In this document: in pieces, positions 9,435 to 19,631 of the stretch | Numbering within the stretch: position 1 is the stretch's first letter | Layout: each line of letters begins with the position of its first letter | NCBI GenBank assembly: GCA_049999765.1 | Contig: JBNGIQ010009283.1 | Location: 211,269 to 231,281 of the forward strand | Origin: Phaeoceros laevis | Lineage: Eukaryota; Anthocerotophyta; Anthocerotopsida; Notothyladales | Length of the DNA stretch: 20,013 bases | Direction of reading: 5' to 3' | The notes under the pieces: generated by a model | Seen by the model: only the letters and a program-made list of their open reading frames with translations | Told to the model about the DNA's origin: nothing | Databases searched by the model: none | Program-made: the position numbers and the translations under genes

Positions 9435-11380
9435 TGCCATTCAGGAACATGCAGACAGTTTTTCTCAAGAGTTTGGCACAACTGCTCGTGACATGTAGGG
9501 CCACGCACCTTGTGAGATGAAGCCTGTGCTGTGTCTAACTTCATTAGGTCCAAGTTACCATGTCGGGCATTGTTTCCAGTTTAGGTGTTTCTCTACGTAG
9601 ACAACTCGTCTCTTGAAATGGTACAGCGGGAGACTTGAGTCGAACTAATCTCATTCTTTCCCTGTTCTCAGGGAAATTGTGTGTTCTGGCAGCTGTAAAC
9701 AATTTGACGAGCCGGCAATTGCTGCTGCTTCTCTGCCTCAGTTCATCATGCTTTGCCAAAGACGGAAGAGAAGTTGCTATCAGAGGTGTTGTCCGTCACT
9801 GTACTGGCATGTTGGCTGCCCGTTGACCAGCATTCCGAGTGAAGAATGATTTGGTAGTCTGCATTTGAACAAGCAGGTTGAATATCCTGGTCTGCAACAG
9901 CAATTTGAGATTGAAATCTTAACTATGCACTTTCTGTCCAAAGCTGTGGCTTGGTGACATAGATAACCTGAACTACTTGCTTTTACAGAGCTGATGACCT
10001 TTTTGTGTTTGCTTTCCATGTTATGTTGAGTTATTGCTTTCTGTTTGTATGCATTGCATCCTTTTGGTGCAGCTGTATCCAGATTATCACTTCGAGTAGA
10101 TTGTAACTGAATCCAGGGAGAACCTGTGAAAAGAGCCCTGTGAGAAATCAAGGCATCCTACTTAGTTGACTCCATGGAGTGGTGGGAGCATGAACTGATT
10201 GAGTTAATTCGTTGCATCCTTCATAGACTCCATACCTTGATAAAAGAAGGGAAGAATGCAGAGCGCTAGCGTACAGCCAATGATTTTGCAGGACATTAGA
10301 CGAGTTCTGACAATGGAGTTTGTTCAGGGTTACAAGATCTGTCCTGCGAAAGCCTTGTGATAAATGCTGAGTATGCAATGCACTAGCTTCCAACTCTTTT
10401 TTATTGTTATTATGTGGGTTGATGCCGCGACAGCCTTAGAGGCGGCAGGCCTGGACAAGAAGAGATAGGAATTCAAGTAAATTTTCTGGAGTTCAAGTGG
10501 AGCTTGATTGATTTGTTTGGACATAGAAGTTATGATGGTAATTATGATGAAGGTAGCGTCACAGCAGTGTTTCAGTTGATGCTGTCATCTTCTGCTGGCT
10601 GAGTGTGGGATGCTAATAGAAGTGTTTGCTGACGTGATCTTCTTGTGATATCTCCATGGAGACCCTCATCCTGAAACATCCTTGTGGAACTCTGCAGAGG
10701 TGCGTTTGGAGTGGAAGAAAATATAAGTTCCAACTATGTACGAATTTCAATCTCTCTCAGTATTTTGACTTCACAAATTGGTTCATCTTTGTTCGACGAG
10801 AATTCCTGTGCATCTGTCAAGACGTCAAGTTTCTGCTTGCAAGAAGTACAAACATGTTTTGGAGGATGACTTGCAAAATTGCTGGATCACAGAATATATA
10901 GGGAGTTGATTGGATGAGATATTTAGAGCAAACTTTTCTTCTTTCTGGAAGGCTCTGATTATGCTGGACCCAATTGAAATGCAGCTGGCTGGTCATGGTG
11001 AACGCCTTGGTGCTAGGCAGTATTTCACATATCCTCCTGTTGTTTTACGGCATGCACTGTGAACAGGTATGGTCCAGATTTATGATGGGTGTGGATTAGC
11101 AAGTCTGGGTGAGGATTTGGTCAGCACGTCAGAAAGAGGAAGTTCCGCGATTCACTGTGGGTGATATTTCTCAGATTATGGAAGCTCATCCGTGAGATCT
11201 TCTCATGCTGTTGAGAACAGAGTATGTACTAACGATGGAATCTCTACTTCACAATGTTTGCAGAGCTGTTGAGCATTGGCTGCTGTTTGAGCTGCTTGAT
11301 GGATATTAGGCTGTTAGCATGAGAATCAGCGGAGAGGGCTATCCTTGATGTGTGGACTAGGATGACTAGGCAAGTCAGTG
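9078..11380 (+). pseudogene. Decayed ABC1/AarF-type atypical kinase gene (ABC1K, ADCK1-like)
   Basis: A series of broken exons reads in family order. At 9085-9120 is a QAGQ remnant of the KxGQ motif. At 9703-9781 is FDEPAIAAASLPQ, then after a frame slip KDGREVAI. At 9877-9954 are VEYPGLQQQ and FLSKAVAW. At 10082-10141 is DYHFE-stop-IVTE. At 10243-10266 is KEGKNAER. At 10292-10340 is RRVLTMEFVQGYKI. At 10421-10462 is LEAAGLDKK. At 10616-10671 is IEVFADV, ending HGDPHP. At 10879-10893 is LLDHR. At 10935-11065 are FWKALIMLDPIEM and GERLGARQYFTYPPV. At 11142-11221 are FTVGDISQIMEAHP, a stop, then DLLMLLRTE. ABC1 proteins are atypical kinases or ATPases of mitochondria and plastids linked to quinone and lipid metabolism. 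Decay is clear: in-frame stops, frameshifts, Gly to Arg in the metal-binding DHG, and PHPGN altered to PHPET. Spacers with splice-like ends remain, so this was an intron-containing duplicate. The right end is uncertain. Confidence 0.82.
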
Positions 11381-12700
11381 TTGTCGGTGTATATGCAATG
11401 AGTCGCTTTATTTTGTGTCAGTGGTCTTCTTTGAAATATAACCAGTAGATGTTGAGCCCCACCACATCATGCATGCTAAGCATGCTGTAATCGGTTTGGC
11501 GATGGAACATCGAGGACAACCTGGTAAGAGAGTGTTCATGCTGGCAGTACTAGTGGAAACTTCTAAGTGCACTGGTTCTACGTCAGAAACGTCCTGGCTA
11601 ATTACAGGGTGGAAGACACAAGCAGTTATGGTGTCCCTGAAGGCTCTACTTGACTGCACATTCCTGACTCCGACTGGGTGGGTTGACAAACTTACTTGGT
11701 TGTTCTCTACCCTATGACAAATTACAGCTGTCTAATTTTCTGGTGGGAGGTGTCAGATGCTCCTATGTACGAACCCAAAGGCAATCCACTGAAATGTGTT
11801 CCCCAAGCTCATCAGCACAGCAGTTGCTGGAATGAAGTTTGGCATTTGCTGTATTTACGGCTCACTGAAAGGCTCGAACAGTTGCAACAACAGGTTTGGT
11901 GATCTCTCAAGTACAGCAAGCACACAACACACTATAGCACTCACTGTGTCACATATGAACTTGAGACCTAGGACGATGAACGCAGTCCCACCTTCACAAA
12001 TCATGAACCTGCTGAGCAAGAACTGCATCATCTGGCGCTAGATCTGGAACGGACAGCTAACACTTAGAGGGAAGGCACAGCAGTATTTTTTTAAGTGAGG
12101 GCAGGGGTCATGACTCATGATCGTCTAAAATGTCCAAACAAATTGCTTCACTTTGACTGCTAATATTGTGGTGCCTGCATCATCAGGCTGCATGCATGTG
12201 GAGAATGGAATGGAAAAAAAAGGCCTGGGGAGTATAGGAGTGTTCTTCAAATCCTTTTGAGCCTACAACCTCGCAAGCTGGAATCAAACAGTGCAGTTCC
12301 GCATAAAGAAACGGGTCCACTGGTTAACAAGCACACTGACTTCGTTCCCCCAACGACGAGACAAAGATTGGGCTTTGGTCAAAAACTGCATCTTGCAATT
12401 GCGCCCACTCTCACAGGAACATCACAACCTGAATTGCCTCATTTGGAATTTTTGGAGCTCCAGATTTCACCCATTTCGAAGGGTCGGAAACACCAATGTC
12501 CGTTGAGGTCTGTGTGATTCCAAGTGGCAGCCTGGCAACTGGCGATGTTTCTTGTGAGTCAACTTCGTTGGGCCTGAAGTGGTTTCATACCGCATTTAGT
12601 ATTATACCTTTCACGGTAATGAGATGTTTGCGTTGTAGCGCTGGCCGGCGAACGTTCCTACACCCGAGGAATCCGACCGCTAATAATAACATGCATTCGC
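11381..12700. other. Coding-like but broken sequence, unidentified
   Basis: No intact gene is seen. Several plus-strand stretches read like protein in changing frames: about 11490-11717 (an 82-codon frame including GLAMEHRGQPGKRVFMLAVL), about 11600-11900 (including YVRNVLANYRVEDTSSYGVP), about 11950-12070 (EQELHHLALDLERTANT), and an intact 86-codon frame at 12257-12517. Stops and frame changes separate them. They could be the 3' part of the ABC1K relic, a second relic gene, or chance. A short palindrome, gcatgc-taa-gcatgc, lies near 11471. Confidence 0.35.
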
Positions 12701-12711
12701 AAATCGCGAAG

Positions 12712-12719
12712 TATATAAA
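12712..12719 (+). promoter_or_regulatory. TATA box for the two-repeat secreted protein gene
   Basis: A canonical TATATAAA lies on the plus strand 276 bases before the chosen ATG at 12988. With the usual spacing, transcription would start near 12745, giving a leader of about 240 nt. Confidence 0.6.
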
Positions 12720-12782
12720 CCGATGGTCACTTGTGTGACGATTCATCGCTCCTACCTTCGCTCATCTGCTGGCTAATCCCAT

Positions 12783-12839
12783 ATGAGTGCACCTTCTTCA
12801 CACTGTCTGCTGGACAAGGGCGGCCTTGCACAGATCTAG
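12783..12839 (+). other. Upstream ORF of 18 codons in the leader
   Basis: A short frame from ATG (12783) to TAG (12837-12839) encodes MSAPSSHCLLDKGGLAQI. It lies between the TATA box and the main start, so it could dampen translation. No homology was recognised and its relevance is unproven. Confidence 0.35.
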
Positions 12840-12987
12840 AACTACCTAGATAGCGCTTGTAGTACTACGGTACCAATCGATCTTGTATCAACCGAGAGAC
12901 AGTGCTCACTTGTGAATGTATACATACGGCGGGCATGGCTGGTGGCCGGCAGCACGCCGGCTTCGGTTCAACTCTGAATCTGGGTAC

Positions 12988-13839
12988 ATGTCGAGGGTGG
13001 TGGTGACGATGACCATCTTATGCGTACTGGCCCAGCAGCCTAGCGGCGTGGATGGATTTTACTGGGGTTCCTTTGCCAAGGACGACTGCATCACTCCGGG
13101 CTACATGAAGTACTACTCTCGACTGTGGGACATCCCCTCAGGCATGGACTGGACGGTGGCGTGCCTGCACGCGGAGGCCTGGATCACCGGAATTTACTTC
13201 CGGCAGCCTGCCAACTGCGTGGACAAGGGCATCGGGGGCATGTGGGGCGAGTGGAAAGTGCGTGACACCAGTTGCGACCCGCAGTGGGGCAGCTTTAAGG
13301 ACGATGGCTGTAACAAGTTCGGATGCCACCAGTACTCCAGCATACTCTGGAACATTCCCTATCTCAGGCAGATGTACGTTCACTTGTTTACGAAGTTACA
13401 CAATCAAATCGTTATTAGTTGACTAAGCCAAGAGATGGTTACATTTGGATGCAAGAGCGCGCGCTAGCTATCCAGCTATCCAGCTCTAGATTGCCGCGTG
13501 ATGGATTGATAACCTTGACTATCTTTGACTAGTGGCAACACAACTGAAAGTGCTTGCAAGCTCGTAGTGAGAGAATGATAAAGTTATGTGATGTGTTGTG
13601 ATGTGGTGCAGATAAAAGGCAGGCATTTTAACTCACCCACACGTTGCGTCAACACGGGACTCAACATGTGGGGGGAGTTCGACTTAGCAGACTATCCTAT
13701 GTGTGGTCATTGCTACCCATACAATGTTGCGGTAGCAGGCGATGATCATGGCGACTTTGGAGGGTTAACTACCATCCCAGCGTTTGACTCACCATCCTTG
13801 GCACCATCGGACTCACCATCTCAGTCACCATCCTATTAG
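12988..13839 (+). CDS. Secreted two-repeat Cys/Trp-rich protein, family not recognised
   Basis: Model: exons 12988-13373, 13533-13563 and 13612-13839, 214 residues. A hydrophobic N-terminus (MSRVVVTMTILCVLA) followed by SGVDG looks like a signal peptide. Repeat 1 (about 25-96) runs FYWGSFAKDDC, YYSRLWDIP, DWTVAC, ITGIYFRQPANC, GGMWGEW, DTSC. Repeat 2 (about 99-170) runs QWGSFKDDGC, QYSSILWNIP, ESACKL, IKGRHFNSPTRC, NMWGEF, PMC. Each has four aligned Cys, suggesting a disulfide-stabilised extracellular domain. The tail (after about 195) is Ser/Pro-rich (DSPSLAPSDSPSQSP), as in wall-associated proteins. The 31-nt microexon is my inference: it restores the expected Cys of repeat 2 and keeps frame, but leaves the repeat about four residues short. 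An in-frame ATG at 12916 would add 24 residues before the signal. The stop codon TAG overlaps a consensus GTAAGT donor (13839-13844), so a further 3' exon is possible. Function unknown. Confidence 0.68.
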
Positions 13840-14689
13840 TAAGTGTATTCGTGGACATCAAGAGGTTCGCTACAGCATGGTTGGATATGATAGTCGTACT
13901 CTCAAAGGCCTCTTCCCTCATCTCCAAATTGCAATATGTTCAACATGCCCCAGCAGACATAGCTAGCATATAGCCAGATTAGGCAGCTGCATTGTAATTG
14001 GAACTCCTTAGAGCAATGCTTTAAAAAGGTCCAAGCATATGAGCTAAATATGAATAAAAAGTGTGTGAATGTTATATGTTCCTAGTTTGTTGAATATGAT
14101 AAATCAAAAGTTGTTAAGAAAAAATTGGTGATAAGTTGGTCAAAAGTTTTCTTCCATACATCATATTTTAGCTCATATTCTATACAATTTTATTGTACTA
14201 GAATCACTTTTATTGCCTAAAGTTGCACAAGGTGAGCTGCTGGCTTCCTTCAACTTCCATCTTCCTCAATATGTTTGGGAAATATTCTCGTGCTAGGTTA
14301 CTTGGTTTTGCTAGTCTTCTTCTCCCACTAACCTTCATACTCGTCAAACTCTTAAAAAGCCTACCATGCTTCTACATCAAGCCCCTCATGTCTTCTTTGC
14401 CCTCTAAAGTTGCTCCCTTGTACGATATTTTTTTGCCTTCAACAATAATGGTAAACCATGTATACCTTTTTAGTGCAAAAGTGTTGTGTCCTTCATGATG
14501 GAATGGGCATTGGAAACCTCAAGTTCGCTCTCACCAGCTACTTGGTGACACTATGAAGCCAATTCGTCCCAGGCGCAACTTCCCAATCCGCTACCTCCAA
14601 TTTTGTGTACTCTTTGCATCCTGATGTTGAGGCACCAGCACCTCCGACTCCGTAGGCTTTGCAACCGTTGAACCATGAGGCACGCTGTT
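13840..14689. other. AT-rich spacer with a possible transposon relic
   Basis: The stretch 13960-14220 is strongly AT-rich with no signal. On the minus strand, about 14500-14225 reads in one frame as KKISYKGATLEGKEDMRGLM, a stop, then KHGRLFKSLTSMK and REYFPNILRKME. This is protein-like but unidentified, perhaps a decayed mobile element. Confidence 0.35.
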
Positions 14690-15175
14690 GGATTTTTACT
14701 TCTGTGCGGAGCATGCCCATCATGGCTTGCCAGGATTGATTGCGAGGCGGAGACCCTCGGACCTGCCCACACTCCAGTCGCTAAACTGCACGTTACGAGC
14801 CTTGTGGTGGGGCTGCCCACATGGTGCGCGCAGCACTGCACGCTCGCTCTATTGCAGGATAAACACCAGCTTTTAACTTGTTTTTTGTTTTCTACTGCCG
14901 TTTGACTAATGCTAGCCAAGCCAGAAATTTCATGCAACCTTGTCTGATGAACCATATACAACCATACAACTATACGGACATTTGACTTATTCTGAAGCAA
15001 CTAGCTCACATGCAGTTCCAGAACCAGCACGGCATGAGATAAAAAATTAATTACAGGCATGCGGATGCTCAATGTGAGAAACTACATGCTGCCGGTTTTT
15101 TGGTCTAGCTCTGTCTCCAGACGTCTTAGATCGCATCTTTTCTCATCATGTGCTTCTTCGTCGTTAAAGATCACT
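14690..15175 (-). other. 3' flank and likely 3' UTR of the KH gene, duplicated at 8.4-8.9 kb
   Basis: This segment lies just downstream of the KH gene stop. Its sequence is repeated in diverged form at 8447-8890 (see the truncated copy). Minus-strand open frames of similar length exist in both copies (14551-15000 and 8349-8792), but their translations agree only in patches, so I treat it as non-coding. Confidence 0.55.
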
Positions 15176-16976
15176 TTACTGCACACTTAAATATGCGTGG
15201 ACCAGTCCCTGAGCTGCTTGAACCTGCAGAACCGCAGTTTACCAACGCCAAACACATCCATGGGTCACATCTAGGTAGACACGAAGCCACAGGCTTTCGT
15301 TTTCAGGACAAGGAAACGGATGAATCACAAACTCACCTGCTGTGCAGTGCCCTCAATGGTGATGCTTCGCTCCGCGGAGCCTTCTTTTTGACCACTCACC
15401 TGCAAAACGGAACAAGCCAATACCGGCAAGAGTGAGTACAGTGTGCAATGACTTGCCTTTTCATCCAGCCAACATCCAAAATAAGCTAGTTGCAGAGGCA
15501 GGCACCTTGACAGTTGCTCCAGACAGTGTTCGGATCTGAGATATGTTGCACCCTCCTCGGCCAATGACGCCTCCCATCAGAGCGCTTGCCACTGTCATCT
15601 CCGTACTGATCTTGTGATGCGATGACAGCACCGTACTGGATGCCAGACTTGGAGGTTGCAGCATGCCGTAGGCCTGACTGTGCCGGGACGGGGGGCTTGT
15701 TTGCTGGATAGCATACAGTGCCATTCCACCCTGGGGTATCAGCAGCTGCTGCTGCAACCCGCCTACACCCTGGTAGAACGAGGACCTTGTAAAGCTCTCT
15801 CTGCAAGGATTCTCCCTGCAAACAAGAATGAAAAGAAACGCTGAAACTCATGAAGATTTTTTCATGCTTCATCCCAGAACCTGTTAAATTTGTCAGTGCA
15901 CAAAGAGCAGAAAGCCAAGACCTGAAAGATATCTGCAGCAGCAGGTAGGTCTGTCTGTACCTCAGCTTAGCTGCAATAATTTCCAACGCTTGCTGCACTT
16001 GTGGCATTTCGCCACTGACCTGCCACACCATGAAAACGCATCATAACTAACAAAACACCTAATAAAGGAAACTTTCCCAACACCTTTGCTGGGCATCATC
16101 TAACAACTCTGTGCATAAGAGACATATGTACCTGGACCAGGCGATCACTCTCTAAACTTGCTGAGCATACGGGGAGCAAGTCTGGTGGCATCACGCGGAC
16201 GTTCGCCCCAGAATTCTCCCTGATCTCTTTAATTGTGGAACCACCTTTGCCGATCAAGCAGCCAGCTTGAGATCCTGCAATGAGCAGACGAGTTACATTC
16301 GGTGCAACATGATGTTGAGCACCTATGGAGGCTGTTGCTGTGCCCTCAACATGCTCCTGTCATTCAGTTTCCACCAAACCCTGCATTAGGAATAAAATAG
16401 ATCTAAGTAGAATACACCAACCGACATCCATCTCAAACTGAAATAAACATATGAGACACAGAAGGCCATAACATGCTCACAGAAAATCATTCATCAGGAG
16501 AACACCTACAAATAAAAACCCTGAAAGTGGCTTTTGAGGTACACAGCTCACCTCCATGACCATCAAGGCTAGTCGCAACAGAGCATCCTCGGCAGCTGTT
16601 CGAGAGCTGCCGGCATCTTCCCTCGATGTTATGATAACCACCCTATCCTCGACATTCTGCAAAGCAGGGGTCCAGGTAAACCAAATTGAGATTACTTTTG
16701 CGTGCAACCCAAGCTTACCGGTACTCATCGACTCCATCTCAACTTTCCTGGTTGCTATGCTGCAAATCAAGCTCATACCGAGACGGTGTCGGCAATCTTT
16801 ATGCGCGCAGATGTTTCTTCTCGTAGTTGTCTTATTTGGACGCCCTGCTTTCCGATCACCTTGCCAATTTTGGTTGCAGGTATGAGAAGCCGGAAAATGG
16901 TTTCAGAAGCCCTGGCGACTCTTTTAGCCGAACCACCTCCATGCTCACTACTGTCTTGAGCCCTCTTCCTTGACAT
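15176..16976 (-). CDS. Triple KH-domain RNA-binding protein (PEPPER/FLK/PCBP-like), seven exons
   Basis: Exons (minus): 16976-16779, 16656-16552, 16356-16132, 16019-15961, 15815-15506, 15399-15337, 15223-15176. All junctions are GT-AG in consistent phase, giving 1,008 nt and 335 residues. A basic N-terminus (MSRKRAQDSS, then KRVAR) may aid nuclear entry. KH1 starts ETIFRLLIPATKIGKVIGKQ (GKQG loop 42-45) and ends NVEDRVVIITSRED. KH2 starts VTRLLIAGSQAGCLIGKGG (loop 137-140) and ends with QALEIIAAKLR. A Gln/Ser-rich linker (about 200-265, LQQQLLIPQGG) follows. KH3 starts STEMTVASALMGGVIGRGG (loop 281-284) and ends ITIEGTAQQVQAAQGLVHAY near the C-terminus. All three GxxG loops are intact. Family role: binding C/U-rich single-stranded RNA in pre-mRNA processing and developmental regulation. 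It is shorter than Arabidopsis FLK or PEPPER but has the same domain order. A truncated copy of its 3' part lies 7 kb to the left. Confidence 0.93.
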
Positions 16977-18233
16977 CCCATCAAGTGCAGGACAAGCTTG
17001 AAGCTTTGGGGCGCTTCACATTGGCAGGCACTCGCAATTCGATTTGGGAGTAGTGCCCTGTAACTCATGCATGCCACGCGGGGGATGCGTGGTAAATCGT
17101 GCGGTTCACACTAAGAAGATTCGGTGGTGCCCTCGAGTTTCTTTCTTCTGTTCGCGGGCCCCACTTTTTAGTTTCTCCCTTTTAGTTTCTCCCTGCTAGT
17201 CTCAATAGTCCCTTGCTGAAGCACGAGCCTGGTGTCCAACAATTGTGACCAAGTGAACCATATTATGGTCCAATAGCCTTTAGGGGTTACACCTAAGGGT
17301 TACCTACCCATACTATCATGTTGCTATTTTGCGGACTCATCACAATTTCCAAGCTTATGCTTGTTATTGATATATGATCCAAGCAGACCAGGCTCAGCCA
17401 GCTGGCACAAAGTTTGGGTCGAGTTAGAAGGGGGTTTTGTACAAAGTCTGGGTTGGAGTTAGGAGGGGGTTTTGTTTACACATGGCAAAGTGCCACGGAG
17501 GACTATGATAAGCACGCGTGTTTCAAAGACACAGGCCTCTAGCTTTGTTAAAATATATAGCTCAAAAGGATGTTCTATCACTGGTTTGAATTGTTCACTT
17601 TCCCTTTGTTCCATAGAAAGCAATTGATAACGATAACGACCTTTTCGATGTGTTTAACATCTGATGTGCAGTAGGCATATCACGCCCTTGTAGGCCGATG
17701 TGCAGTTTCTGAGTAGTTGTTTAGGCTCAGACCTAGGCTCAAGATCAGGAATTGAGGGTTATGAAACTAACTCAACGTGTCAAATTGTGGTTTCGTGTGC
17801 ACGCTCATGGAATAAAAATCTTGCCTTTAAGAGTCAAAGAAGAACTGAGTATCAGCTCATGTTTCGAAACTTTCGACTGCATATAGGCGGAAGTTCTAAA
17901 TATCATGTTTAGCGAGACATCAACTTCTCTAAGAAATTTTATCCGATTTTTCCACAGTGAAGTCCACATGTTTTTACTTTCTGAAGGTGCTAGCTAAATA
18001 TATATCCTTCTAGCATGAAGAAATATCCATAAAAACCTTCCTTGTCCCAAAGTTTACCCTTGTGGACTTTGAAGGATCTATTTTCAATTTCTTAATAATG
18101 AACATGAAAGAGGTGCATCTATTCTGTTTCTGAGGTAAGAATAATCCAATCACTTGCATCTTGACATGATTATTTCCTTCTATAGTCAATTCTACATAAC
18201 ATAGTGTAATCTTTGAACAATTTTATGCTAAAA
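16977..18233. other. Upstream region of the KH gene and spacer, no supported gene
   Basis: The promoter of the KH gene should lie at about 16977-17300. A doubled ttttagtttctccc is visible near 17166 and 17180. From about 17500 onwards the sequence becomes AT-rich. I see no open frame or motif that I can identify. Confidence 0.5.
17407..17475. repeat. Two-copy tandem repeat, 34-35 bp unit
   Basis: Copy 1 (17407-17440) and copy 2 (17441-17475) share acaaagt-tgggt-gagttag and a common end, agggggttttgt. They differ by a few substitutions and one 1-base indel. This is a simple local duplication in the KH upstream region. Confidence 0.85.
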
Positions 18234-18333
18234 NNNNNNNNNNNNNNNNNNNNNNNNNNNNNNNNNNNNNNNNNNNNNNNNNNNNNNNNNNNNNNNNNNN
18301 NNNNNNNNNNNNNNNNNNNNNNNNNNNNNNNNN
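18234..18333. other. Assembly gap, exactly 100 N
   Basis: A run of exactly 100 undetermined bases, the conventional placeholder for a gap of unknown size. The true length of this region, and whether the flanks are really adjacent, cannot be known from the window. Confidence 0.99.
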
Positions 18334-19046
18334 TTTCTATATTTTTCTGGTATGAACCAAATTTTATGTCATCGTGCATTCTTGTCACCTACCTTATGAC
18401 AATCTAAAATGAAATATAAACCTAGATTGGACAACATGAAAAACTATTCAACACCCTAGGAAGTTAGGAACAAATCCATTATATGCCAAAAAAAGGTATA
18501 ACATAAGTACATACTTTAAAACATTTTCAATACAAATTATTGCAGATGCATCAATAACATCATATCTCTACTTAAAAAGCTAGAGGGACAAGTTCTTTAG
18601 TTCACGTAAAAAAGGAGAATATTTACCACATGAAAGCCACAAATAACTCCGGTGAATTGACAGTCAAATAGTTATGCTAGAATATGGTTAAATCCTAAAA
18701 TTGGTTAAATCTAGAAGTCTTGAAAAACCTCCAAAACCAATAGTCATGTGATAATATGCTTCCTTCCTTTATCTCCTTGAACTTAATGAGGTGTAAAAAG
18801 ACCATTAAGCTGAAAAAAAGCATGAAGTTTAAGGAATGAGTCATTGTTTTTTTTGTGAGCCAATATATTGCTATCGTCCTGTGTTTTATAATAACACATT
18901 TCATATAAATTACACAGTGCTTCAAGACTTTCCATATGTAAATGTTATGCACTTGAAGTGACATACTCCATTACTTAAAAACAATGTCAAAACTTTGTTC
19001 ATCATATTGTTGCACACTGTCAAGGTATACTACTAACCTAATGCCA
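18334..19046. other. AT-rich spacer between the gap and the SSNA1/DIP13 gene
   Basis: Strongly AT-rich with many short A and T runs; no recognisable coding or repeat structure. The right edge includes the 3' flank of the SSNA1/DIP13-like gene. Confidence 0.5.
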
Positions 19047-19631
19047 TCAGTTGTGAGAACTTTCTTTTTTCAGCACATGCAAAAGAGCCTGTGAGCTCTC
19101 AAGAATCTGCACATCCAAGCAAGGCACGAAGGAAGTTCAAGCTAGCAGTATTTGCGCTTGCTGCACTTTTCTCAATAGAGCTTTCAATTCCTGGTCAAAC
19201 AGCACCACCCCAAAGATAATGGATCTTTAGGATCTGATGCTTTGTAGAACTGAGCATTTCATATTTGAAAGAAAAAGAGCTACATACTTTAGAGTAGGCA
19301 GCTTCTACTTCGTGAATTGTTCTATCATACTCGTTTGTATATGCATATTTGCGAGACAAACTATCGTCAATTTCTGCCAGTCTTTTTTTTAGCACGACCA
19401 AGTCTTTTTGAATGTTAGCTTTTTCCTCCTCTTCTACTTCGAGCATTTTTTTTATCTCATCTCGCTTCTCTCGTAGTTCGTCAATACCTGAAAGTAATGT
19501 ATGACACTTTTACTACGTTAGTTACATCTCCAATCTAGAAAACATGCACTTGTAAGGAAATTAGGAGCTAGGAGCTAACGATGCACCAACTCCATGTTGT
19601 AGTTTTGAAGTGCTTGGCCCTTTACCGCCAT
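19047..19631 (-). CDS. SSNA1/DIP13 homologue, coiled-coil basal-body/axoneme protein, three exons
   Basis: Exons (minus): 19631-19580, 19487-19288, 19106-19047. The introns have gttagc...ttcag and gtatgt...tgcag ends, and phases agree. The product is 103 residues (human SSNA1 about 119, Chlamydomonas DIP13 about 111). The start MAVKGQALQNYNMELVH matches the family's LQNYNNELVK-type N-terminus. The middle (19-84) is one long coiled coil: IDELREKRDEIKKMLEVEEE, then RLAEIDDSLSRKYA and NEYDRTIHEVEAAYSK. The end ILESSQALLHVLKKES matches the family's ILESSQTLL-type C-terminus. Family knowledge: a small filament-forming protein that binds and branches microtubules at basal bodies, centrosomes and axonemes; DIP13 is induced upon deflagellation in Chlamydomonas. 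In a land plant I infer a role in sperm cilium assembly. The first exon is short, so a model finding only the long middle exon would miss both ends. Confidence 0.93.

Noticed and set aside
14551-15000. Minus-strand frame of 149 codons, paired with a 147-codon frame at 8349-8792
   Set aside because: The DNA is homologous, but the frames agree only in patches and frameshift relative to each other, so there is no sign of selection for protein. It is best explained as the 3' flank of the KH gene.
16132-16274. Shorter KH exon 3 starting after attgcag at 16275
   Set aside because: It breaks phase with exon 2 and removes VTRLLIA, which begins KH2. The acceptor at 16357 keeps frame and the full domain.
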